A DNA stretch of 5,540 nucleotides from Candidatus Latescibacterota bacterium (GTDB lineage Bacteria; Latescibacterota; MVCY01; DTYK01). The DNA lies in assembly GCA_012961925.1 (NCBI GenBank), contig DTYK01000318.1, positions 1 to 5,540 on the forward strand, read 5' to 3'. A program made the translations under genes and the position numbers. The notes beneath the pieces are model-generated. The model saw only the letters and a program-made list of their open reading frames with translations. It was not told where the DNA came from and made no database searches. Positions 1 through 5,540 of this stretch are shown one piece after another; positions within the stretch are counted from its first letter, which is position 1; every line of letters begins with the position of its first letter.

Positions 1-1704
1 AGACCTTACCGAAAAAAGATATTCCGGGCGATCCTCCTCACAGCGACACTCACCCTGATGGGCTTGGTTCCGCCTCTGGTAATCAAATGGTTCATCGATG
101 AGGTGGTGGGCGCCTCAAGATGGGATCTCCTCAACGGCCTGATCCTGGTGCTGGTCGCTGTACCTGTGGTCTCCGGCGCTGTCTCCTTTTTGAATAACTA
201 CACGATCGCTTATATAGGTCAGCGGCTCGCCTTCGATATCCGTCTTGCGATGTATAGACATCTGCAACGTCTCTCCCTCCGGTTCTACGACAGGATGAAG
301 ACGGGGAAGATCATGTCAAGGATAATGAGCGATGCTACAATGATCCAGAACATGGTAACCCAGAACACGATAACCATGGTCACCGATTCCATCTCTTTTC
401 TCTTTGCCCTGGTGATCATCTTCCTGCTAAGCTGGAAACTGTCAATCCTGCTTCTGTGCCTTTTGCCGCTTTATGTGCTCAATTATCGCTTCTTTATAAG
501 GAAGATACGGGATACAAATATATCCTATCGTTTCACAATGGACCAGATCACCAATACCCTTCATGAGCGCATCAAGGGAACCAGATTGGTGAAATCCTAT
601 GTGAAAGAGGAGGCTGAAACCGACCGGTTCCTGAACGATACAAGACAGAGCCTGAACTATGCGATGAGGGGTATGATATTCAGCACCTCCTTCTCTACTG
701 CATCAAGGATCATCAACGGGGTCGGATCAAGCATCATCTTCTGTGTAGGATGTTACTTCGTGATCAGGGGAGAAATGACCTACGGTGCAGTAACGGCCTT
801 CATGTCTTATGCCTTAAGGTTGCTCACCCCTGCCCTGAGGTTCACGGAGATCTCCAACTTGATCCAGCAGACCCTGGTCTCCGCCGACAGGATCTTCGAG
901 GTGCTCGACGCCGAGCCAGAGGTGAAGGAGGTCCAAGGGGCAAAACCACTTCCTCCCATCAAGGGACATGTGAAGTTTGAGGATGTGAGCTTCGAATATG
1001 TGCCAGGTGAGCCCGTCCTGAAGGGGATAGATTTTGAGGTTCAACCAGGCACGACCGTGGCCTTCGTGGGACATACCGGATGCGGCAAGACCACCATCGG
1101 CAATCTGCTGCTTCGTCTCTACGATCTGAAATCCGGCAGAATTCTCATAGACGGGCACGACATAGCCAAGGTGACCTTGAAATCCCTTCGGAGCCAGATC
1201 GGTGTGGTACTTCAGGATACCATCCTGTTCAACAGCTCTATAAAGGAGAACATCAGATACGGAAAGAGGAGGACCAGTGATCAGGAGGTCATAGAGGCCG
1301 CTAAGATAGCAGAGATCCATGATTTTATCGTTGACCTACCCCATGGCTACGATACGATTGTAGGAGAAGGCGGCACCCAGCTCTCGGTGGGACAGAAACA
1401 GCGCATCGCCATTGCAAGGGCGATCCTTACCGACCCCGGTATCCTGATCCTGGACGAGGCCACATCTTCACTGGACCCCCAATCGGAGGCTCTCATTCAG
1501 AAGGCCCTGGATAAAGTACTGGCCGGGCGAACTTCTTTTGTAATTGCCCACCGGTTATCAACCATAGTCAATGCAGCTCTGATCATCGTAATGGATAGGG
1601 GGAAGATAATTGAGAAGGGAACTCACATGGAGCTGATGAAAAACAGGGACGGTCTATACCGCCAACTTTATAAACAACAATTTTTGGCCCTCCAGGCAGC
1701 ATAG
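1..1704 (+). CDS. ABC exporter half-transporter, subunit 1 (catalytic Walker B), 5' partial
   Basis: This is an inner-membrane multidrug/lipid-type ABC exporter subunit that should pair with the gene at 1883-3793. The frame is open from base 1. The first ATG (base 58) falls inside the first membrane helix, so the true start lies left of the window; about 10-30 residues are probably missing from 567 visible codons. Counting codons from base 1, membrane helices lie near 8-34, 45-68, 128-146, 148-166, 240-256 and 262-285. The ATPase domain follows from about 320: A-loop Tyr333, Walker A GHTGCGKT (357-364), Q-loop Gln405, signature LSVGQ (461-465), Walker B ILILDEATSSLD with catalytic Glu486, and H-loop His517. 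The signature has Val where Gly is usual, while the catalytic Glu and His are intact. Family knowledge (TM287/288, BmrCD, LmrCD) makes this the subunit whose own Walker motifs build the active ATP site. The substrate cannot be read from the sequence. Confidence 0.95.
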   Translation, partial: RPYRKKIFRAILLTATLTLMGLVPPLVIKWFIDEVVGASRWDLLNGLILVLVAVPVVSGAVSFLNNYTIAYIGQRLAFDIRLAMYRHLQRLSLRFYDRMKTGKIMSRIMSDATMIQNMVTQNTITMVTDSISFLFALVIIFLLSWKLSILLLCLLPLYVLNYRFFIRKIRDTNISYRFTMDQITNTLHERIKGTRLVKSYVKEEAETDRFLNDTRQSLNYAMRGMIFSTSFSTASRIINGVGSSIIFCVGCYFVIRGEMTYGAVTAFMSYALRLLTPALRFTEISNLIQQTLVSADRIFEVLDAEPEVKEVQGAKPLPPIKGHVKFEDVSFEYVPGEPVLKGIDFEVQPGTTVAFVGHTGCGKTTIGNLLLRLYDLKSGRILIDGHDIAKVTLKSLRSQIGVVLQDTILFNSSIKENIRYGKRRTSDQEVIEAAKIAEIHDFIVDLPHGYDTIVGEGGTQLSVGQKQRIAIARAILTDPGILILDEATSSLDPQSEALIQKALDKVLAGRTSFVIAHRLSTIVNAALIIVMDRGKIIEKGTHMELMKNRDGLYRQLYKQQFLALQAA

Positions 1705-1776
1705 GCCGGTGGTAAGATAAATCCATGAACTTAGAGCACCTTCAGTGCGGACTTGGTCGGAGTTTATGCTTCAGCA

Positions 1777-1826
1777 TTTCATCCTGGGTAAGATGAGTCA
1801 CTGAGCCTGTAGATCCGGGGATGAAA
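1777..1826 (+). other. Possible stem-loop in the gap between the exporter genes
   Basis: TTTCATCC (1777-1784) and GGATGAAA (1819-1826) form a perfect 8-bp inverted repeat around a 34-nt loop, with a possible GG/CC extension inside. It lies in the 178-bp gap between the two exporter genes. No T-run follows, so it is not an intrinsic terminator. It could be an mRNA structure affecting stability or relative expression of the subunits, but an arm of this length can occur by chance. Confidence 0.25.
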
Positions 1827-1869
1827 CTCTCTAAAGGGTCAACTCCTGGAGTGAGCCAAAGAAAAAGAA

Positions 1870-1875
1870 GAGGGG
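1870..1875 (+). promoter_or_regulatory. Ribosome binding site for the TTG start of exporter subunit 2
   Basis: GAGGGG lies 7 nt before the TTG at 1883 and supports that non-ATG start. A second purine-rich site, GAGGAG at 1894-1899, lies 10 nt before the in-frame ATG at 1910, so the sequence alone cannot decide between the two starts. Both may be used. Confidence 0.55.
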
Positions 1876-1882
1876 AACTTTA

Positions 1883-3793
1883 TTGCGTAAGAAGAGGAGA
1901 GATTTCTCAATGTTCATAAGCAGAGACATCGTACGCCTTGTGAAGGAATATCTCAGACCCTACTGGTTGAGGATGACCCTTGTGGTCCTGGCTGCTTCAG
2001 CCAGTGCCATGGCGCCCTATATGTTCGGTTACCTTGGTAAGGTCATGGTGGATGACGTCCTCAGGTTAGGTGGAGAGAGGACCACCGGTGTGCACCAATC
2101 TGCAACGGCGGTGCAGCATACGGACGGAGTAACCGATCTGTCAACCACATCGCCGTCATCCAGCGCACATGCGCCTGAGAGACCAGACCAAACTACGCAA
2201 AGAGAACAGATTCATCTATTGCTGCTGGTCTTCCTCGCCTATATCGGCGTACACCTGGCCAGTATAGGTCTCACCTGGCTCTATTCATATAACATCGCTT
2301 ACGTTGGACAACGGATAGTCTATAAAATGCGACGGCAGTTACACGAGAAACTTCAGAACCTTCATATGGCCTTTTTTGATCAAAGGAAGACTGGAAAATT
2401 AGTGGCCCGGGTGATTGACGATGTTAACGTCATCCAAAACAACGTCACGAATACGTTCATCAACATCTTCTCCAACATCGCCCTTCTGGCCGTAGGTGTG
2501 TTCATCCTACTGAGGCTCGACTGGAAGCTTGCACTGGTTGCCTTTTCCTTCCTGCCTTTCTATGGTATCAGCTATCAATATTTCATCAAAAGGATACGTA
2601 AGCTTAACCTTGCGATCAGAGAGAAGAACGCTGAGATATATGGTCTGCTTGGAGAAAAGATCACCGGCGTAAGGGTGATAAAGTCCTTCGCCCAGGAGAG
2701 ATTTGAGGTGAGACAGTTCTTCAGAAAGTCTTCCGAGTTTATCAGACTGGTCATAAAGAACTCGTTATTAAATAATACCCTGGGGGCCCTTGCAATTTTG
2801 ATAAGCGGGATTGGGACCGCAGTGGTCCTATGGTACGGTGCCCTGATGGTCAGGAATGGGGATATGTCGCTTGGTTCACTGCTCTACTTTTACGCAAGCG
2901 TCGGGGTGCTCTTCTCGCCGCTGATTGCCCTTACCAACGTGAACGTCGTCATCCAGCGGGTTCTCACTGTCCTCGCCAGGATCTTCGCAATACTTGACGA
3001 AGAGGTTAAGATCAAGGACGCAGAGAACGCTATCGAACTTAAGGAGATGAAAGGGGCTGTCTCTTTCCATAACGTCTCCCTCAAATATGAAGGGTCCGAT
3101 GGATATGCGCTGAGGGAGGTGAGCTTCGACATCCCTGCCGGTTCGGTTGTCAGCCTTGTGGGCCCAAGCGGATCAGGCAAAAGCTCCCTGGTTAACCTGC
3201 TGCTGCGGCTTTACGAACCAACCGAGGGATATATACTCCTTGATGGCCATGATATTGCCGATATCAAACTATCCTCACTGCGCAGACATATAGGGATGGT
3301 CCCCCAGGAGGCAATCCTTTTCTCAGGGACGATAGCCCAGAACATTATGTACGGAAGGTTCGACGCAACACCCCAGGAGGTAATAAACGCTGCGAAGGCC
3401 TCCGAGATACATGACTTCATCTACTCCCTACCGGAGAAGTACGAGACCCAGATAGGGGAGGCAGGTGTGAGCCTCTCAGGCGGACAGAAACAGAGGCTGG
3501 CAATGGCGATGGCGCTGTTGACCGATCCAAGCATCCTCATCCTCGATGATAGCACATCGGCGCTCGACGGCCAGACAGAAGCGCGGATCTGGGAAACCCT
3601 GAGGAAGATAATGAAAAACAGAACCTCTTTCATAATCACCCATCGCATCAGGACAGCGATGAGCGCAGATATCATCCTGGTGCTGGACAAGGGCAGGTTA
3701 GTCGAAAAAGGAACCCATCAGGAGCTCGTAGCTCGTGATGGGTTCTATCGCAGGATCTTCAAGCAACAGATGGAAGTGAAAGAGGCCGCTTAG
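1883..3793 (+). CDS. ABC exporter half-transporter, subunit 2 (degenerate Walker B, long external loop)
   Basis: This is the second half of the heterodimeric exporter, at 636 aa against the usual 570-600. The membrane domain has helices near residues 28-50, 112-136, 191-211, 215-235, 300-322 and 330-352. Residues 61-108, between helices 1 and 2, are a Ser/Thr/Pro/His-rich loop about 40 residues longer than in subunit 1. In the ATPase domain, A-loop is Tyr402, Walker A GPSGSGKS (427-434), Q-loop Gln475, signature LSGGQ (531-535), Walker B ILILDDSTSALD and H-loop His587. Asp556 replaces the catalytic Glu, so this subunit's own nucleotide site is probably degenerate, while its intact signature completes the active site of subunit 1. 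The signature helix reads QRLAMAMA, with Met543 where Arg is usual. The start is TTG at 1883, preceded by GAGGGG with a 7-nt gap; an ATG at 1910 with GAGGAG 10 nt upstream is a real alternative and gives 627 aa. The stop overlaps that of the convergent gene. Confidence 0.95.
   Translation: MRKKRRDFSMFISRDIVRLVKEYLRPYWLRMTLVVLAASASAMAPYMFGYLGKVMVDDVLRLGGERTTGVHQSATAVQHTDGVTDLSTTSPSSSAHAPERPDQTTQREQIHLLLLVFLAYIGVHLASIGLTWLYSYNIAYVGQRIVYKMRRQLHEKLQNLHMAFFDQRKTGKLVARVIDDVNVIQNNVTNTFINIFSNIALLAVGVFILLRLDWKLALVAFSFLPFYGISYQYFIKRIRKLNLAIREKNAEIYGLLGEKITGVRVIKSFAQERFEVRQFFRKSSEFIRLVIKNSLLNNTLGALAILISGIGTAVVLWYGALMVRNGDMSLGSLLYFYASVGVLFSPLIALTNVNVVIQRVLTVLARIFAILDEEVKIKDAENAIELKEMKGAVSFHNVSLKYEGSDGYALREVSFDIPAGSVVSLVGPSGSGKSSLVNLLLRLYEPTEGYILLDGHDIADIKLSSLRRHIGMVPQEAILFSGTIAQNIMYGRFDATPQEVINAAKASEIHDFIYSLPEKYETQIGEAGVSLSGGQKQRLAMAMALLTDPSILILDDSTSALDGQTEARIWETLRKIMKNRTSFIITHRIRTAMSADIILVLDKGRLVEKGTHQELVARDGFYRRIFKQQMEVKEAA
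3705..3745 (-). terminator. Rho-independent terminator of the leftward zinc-protein gene, inside the convergent ABC gene
   Basis: Perfect 10-bp arms, GAACCCATCA (3711-3720) and TGATGGGTTC (3736-3745), enclose a nested 5-bp stem (3722-3726 with 3730-3734) and a 3-nt loop, with one G/G mismatch (bases 3721 and 3735) between the stems. Read on the - strand, the hairpin is followed by C and then five T (bases 3709-3705), the layout of an intrinsic terminator. It starts 44 nt past the TAA of the leftward gene (3790). On the + strand no T-run follows it. The same bases encode the conserved EKGTHxEL...DGFY tail of exporter subunit 2. Confidence 0.65.
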
Positions 3794-4557
3794 CTCTCCT
3801 CTTTTGCCAGCTCTTCAATCCGGATGATCCTTTCATCTGAGGCGTCATATTTTTTGATGCACTCATCACATTCTTCACAGAGACGTTGGTAGCAGTTGCG
3901 GTGTATTCTTACAGGATACTGCCCCTGAAAGGCAAGCTTACATCTGGATGAGCAGAAGAGGTAGCGTTCCTGAGAAGCGCCGAAGGCAGCATAGACCACA
4001 TCCATCTGTGCCTTTGGCAGGGCGGCTCCACACCAGTCGCAGATGCCTGTCGCCTCCCTCTCCCTCTGCGTCTTCCTCTCTCTTATCTCCTCCTCGGTCC
4101 AGGCAAATTCCGTGTAATTCACGTTCTCCCTTGGGACCTTCTGTCGGACGACATCATTGGTGATGCAGAGTATATCACCCTTCTTGGTGTCGAAGGTACT
4201 ATCGCATTCGATAGAAAAACCGTCCTTTAGATGGACGATTATCCTCTTCCTCTGCTGGGGTGATATGAACGAAGACCAACCACAGTAAGGGCAAACCGAA
4301 GTAAACAGGAACTGCTTGGTCTTCCTCCCGCACTCCGGACACCGCCCTTCCTCAAGGAGTTTAAGGCTCTTCAGCGACTCCTTTGTGGCCTCCTTCACAG
4401 TGGTATCAACCTCGGTGATGATCTTTTTTACAGAACCTTTATCCTCCCGAGCAAGCAGGGAGATACTCTCCACAAGCTCGTTCTCCTGCCCCTCAACCAC
4501 TATCTGCTTCTCTTTTTGTTCCTCTTCTTTGGCTTTTTTTCTGCGTATTTTCAACAT
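3790..4557 (-). CDS. Uncharacterised Cys-rich zinc-binding protein (zinc ribbon plus TRASH-like cluster)
   Basis: I do not recognise a named family for this 255-aa protein. No signal peptide or membrane helix is visible, so it is probably cytoplasmic. Residues 1-70 are highly charged (Lys/Glu) and likely helical or coiled coil. Residues 73-92 form a classic zinc ribbon, CPEC...CPYC. Residues 102-150 look beta-rich (HLKDG, then VPRENV) and may be a small barrel-like domain; this is a guess. Residues 173-206 carry CDWC, then FCSSRC, a treble-clef pattern resembling TRASH metal-binding domains (spacing C-x25-C-x3-C, slightly longer than typical). A third cluster, Cys222/227/230/233 (CEECDEC), follows. 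ATG at 4557 is preceded by GGAGGG with a 7-nt gap, a strong ribosome binding site; an ATG at 4564 is out of frame. The role could be metal sensing, protein or nucleic-acid binding, or assembly; none is demonstrated. The stop overlaps the ABC gene stop by 4 bp. Confidence 0.9.
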   Translation of the reverse strand: MLKIRRKKAKEEEQKEKQIVVEGQENELVESISLLAREDKGSVKKIITEVDTTVKEATKESLKSLKLLEEGRCPECGRKTKQFLFTSVCPYCGWSSFISPQQRKRIIVHLKDGFSIECDSTFDTKKGDILCITNDVVRQKVPRENVNYTEFAWTEEEIRERKTQREREATGICDWCGAALPKAQMDVVYAAFGASQERYLFCSSRCKLAFQGQYPVRIHRNCYQRLCEECDECIKKYDASDERIIRIEELAKEES

Positions 4558-4564
4558 CCTTCAT

Positions 4565-4570
4565 CCCTCC
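4565..4570 (-). promoter_or_regulatory. Ribosome binding site of the zinc-protein gene
   Basis: On the - strand GGAGGG sits 7 nt before the ATG at 4557. It decides the start, because the closer upstream ATG at 4564-4562 abuts the site directly and is in another frame. Confidence 0.75.
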
Positions 4571-4659
4571 CCGAGGCGCCGGAGAACCCCAGACCTTATG
4601 GCTCCTCTCTCAACTTCCTACGATCGGTCTAATCGTCTTCATAAGGCATGACCTTAGAA

Positions 4660-4689
4660 TTTATAAGTATAAGAACTGTTTTGAAGCAA
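4660..4689 (-). promoter_or_regulatory. Candidate sigma-70-type promoter for the zinc-protein gene
   Basis: On the - strand, TTGCTT (4689-4684) and TATAAA (4665-4660) are separated by 18 nt, in an AT-rich patch within the gap between the two leftward genes. The -10 match is good and the -35 match moderate. Transcription would start near 4653, giving a leader of about 95 nt. A small hairpin, GAAGC-AAA-GCTTC (4683-4695), overlaps the -35 element and could be an operator, though it may be chance. The 198-bp gap and this element suggest the gene can be transcribed separately from the phosphatase gene. Confidence 0.4.
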
Positions 4690-4755
4690 AGCTTCGTCGG
4701 TTTGAGGCCGAAGACTTCGCCGATTATGAATATCGTTTAGCGTCATATGAACCCG

Positions 4756-5478
4756 TCAGACTTCGATGGTCTTCCCGTTTATGGCCTTGCGCGGGTTGAT
4801 TGAGAAGATGCGGTCTGTCTCTTCGGAGCCTACCAGCTTCTCGACCGCCTGCCTGGCTTTGCTCAGAATGAATGGACGGACACTCGTATCGTGTGAGTCA
4901 CTCGCCACGAAGTGAACGATGCCATCCGACAACAGGCGCTCTGCAACCTTCCTGACATACCTGCCCTGTCTGCCTGTCAGACTCCCCGCATTGACCTGAA
5001 GCAAGATACCACGTCCCACGATCTCGGAAAGTTTCTCTGGATCTGATGCTAAGACTATGTTCCTTTCAGGATGAGCGATAATCGGGACTAATCCCGAAAG
5101 CTGAAGCCTGAACAGTTCATATTCAAACCTGGCAGGAATGGAATTCAGGGGGAACTCCACCAGACAATACTTACCCTTTTGGTTAAGGGTGGCAACTTTC
5201 TGCTGACAGATCGAGCTGAGCCCGAACTGAAAGAATATCTCAGAGCCTAAGAACAGTTGGATGTCAAATCCCTCCCGGGCCACTTTCTCCTCAAGCTGCT
5301 GAAACCTCTCCCGTAGAAGTCCGCTCAACCCATCGTCCAAGGGTCCGAGGATATGAGGGGTCACCACTGCGGAACGGATACCATCCTCAACCCCCTGGGA
5401 GATCATGGCCAGGGCCTCATCGAACCCCTCAGGCCCATCATCCACACCGGGCAAGAGATGACAATGGATATCAATCAC
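4756..5478 (-). CDS. PHP-domain phosphatase, CpsB/CapC/YwqE-like
   Basis: This is a 240-aa soluble metal-dependent (typically Mn) phosphoesterase. The PHP metal ligands are all visible: His5 and His7 in DIHCHLLPGVDDGP, Asp14, His42 in TPH, Glu80 in GSE, His136 in AHPERN, and Asp194/His196 in SDSHD. Order, spacing and length match the CpsB/CapC/YwqE family, which dephosphorylates the tyrosine-rich tail of BY-kinases that control capsule or exopolysaccharide export. The C-terminal NPRKAINGK is also typical of the family. The start is GTG at 5478, preceded by TAAGG with a 7-nt gap; an in-frame TAA at 5490-5488 rules out a longer protein. The gene is full length. No kinase or polysaccharide gene is in view, so its partner is inferred from the family only. 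A 198-bp gap separates it from the zinc-protein gene downstream. Confidence 0.93.
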   Translation of the reverse strand: MIDIHCHLLPGVDDGPEGFDEALAMISQGVEDGIRSAVVTPHILGPLDDGLSGLLRERFQQLEEKVAREGFDIQLFLGSEIFFQFGLSSICQQKVATLNQKGKYCLVEFPLNSIPARFEYELFRLQLSGLVPIIAHPERNIVLASDPEKLSEIVGRGILLQVNAGSLTGRQGRYVRKVAERLLSDGIVHFVASDSHDTSVRPFILSKARQAVEKLVGSEETDRIFSINPRKAINGKTIEV

Positions 5479-5540
5479 TTTCAGACCTTAAATTAGCGCA
5501 CCTTCGGTTCGAGATTTTTGTAAGTCGCCGGTCCCCGGAG

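Noticed and set aside
814..1320. Long antisense reading frame (168 codons) inside exporter subunit 1
   Set aside because: It is the shadow of a strongly conserved ABC gene; its translation has no recognisable domain.
3827..3855. GATGA-TCCTT-TCATC followed by T6 as a terminator for the rightward exporter operon
   Set aside because: The stem is only 5 bp and AT-rich, and the T-run starts more than ten bases after it. It also lies within the coding sequence of the zinc-protein gene.
4594..4646. Inverted repeat CCTTATG / CATAAGG in the leader of the zinc-protein gene, considered as a riboswitch or attenuator stem
   Set aside because: Seven-base arms with a 39-nt spacer are common by chance, and no recognisable riboswitch core or terminator accompanies them.
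4316..4651. Rightward 111-codon reading frame opposite the zinc-protein gene
   Set aside because: Its Ser/Phe/Arg-rich translation is typical of the antisense of a Lys/Glu-rich gene, and the opposite strand has a good ribosome binding site and Cys motifs.
1731..5508. Similar 16-mers in two intergenic regions (TTAGAGCACCTTCAGT at 1731 and TTAGCGCACCTTCGGT at 5493), a possible dispersed repeat
   Set aside because: They match at 14 of 16 positions with little similarity beyond. By rough count several such pairs are expected by chance in a window this size.
5493..5540. Possible C-terminal tail of an upstream leftward gene, ending with TAA at 5495-5493
   Set aside because: Only 15 codons are visible, and the other two leftward frames are also open for most of this stretch, so coding cannot be supported.
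5496..5540. GGTTCGAG at 5506-5513, resembling a tRNA T-loop
   Set aside because: No acceptor, D-arm or anticodon-arm pairing could be placed around it; the match is a short coincidence.

Overview
The window is about 5.5 kb of bacterial DNA of moderate GC content. It is densely coding: two genes run rightward on the + strand and two run leftward on the - strand, and the pairs converge at about base 3790. Gene starts use ATG, GTG and probably TTG. Arg AGG/AGA and Ile ATA codons are common. The gene set (an asymmetric heterodimeric ABC exporter, a CpsB/YwqE-type PHP phosphatase, a Cys-rich zinc-binding protein) would fit an anaerobic lineage such as Desulfobacterota or a Firmicutes-like relative. 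This is only an impression, because nothing here fixes the taxonomy.

Bases 1-3793 (+ strand) encode the two half-transporters of one exporter. The first is cut by the left window edge and lacks only its extreme N-terminus. The second follows after an unusually large 178-bp gap. Each has a six-helix membrane domain followed by an ATP-binding domain, and their ATPase motifs complement each other. Subunit 1 keeps the catalytic Glu after Walker B but has an altered signature (LSVGQ). Subunit 2 has Asp in place of the catalytic Glu but an intact LSGGQ. Together they should form one working and one degenerate ATP site, as in TM287/288, BmrC/BmrD and LmrC/LmrD. Subunit 2 also carries a Ser/Thr-rich insertion of about 40 residues in its first external loop.

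Bases 3790-4557 (- strand) encode an unrecognised soluble protein of 255 aa with a charged N-terminal helix, a CPxC/CPxC zinc ribbon, a short probable beta-rich middle and a TRASH-like Cys cluster. Its stop codon overlaps the stop of exporter subunit 2 by 4 bp. A strong hairpin followed by a T-run on the - strand lies inside the coding sequence of subunit 2 (3705-3745). It looks like the intrinsic terminator of this leftward gene. Bases 4558-4755 hold the probable promoter and ribosome binding site of this gene.

Bases 4756-5478 (- strand) encode a complete PHP-domain phosphoesterase of the CpsB/CapC/YwqE family, which usually acts with capsule or exopolysaccharide tyrosine kinases. No kinase or polysaccharide gene lies in the window, but the upstream side of this gene is cut off about 60 bp away.

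Most of the window is ordinary. The points most worth a second look are the terminator embedded in a convergent gene, the one-sided external-loop insertion, the complementary ATPase-site decay with an extra Arg-to-Met change, and the unassigned zinc protein. I found no CRISPR array, tRNA, rRNA or mobile element.
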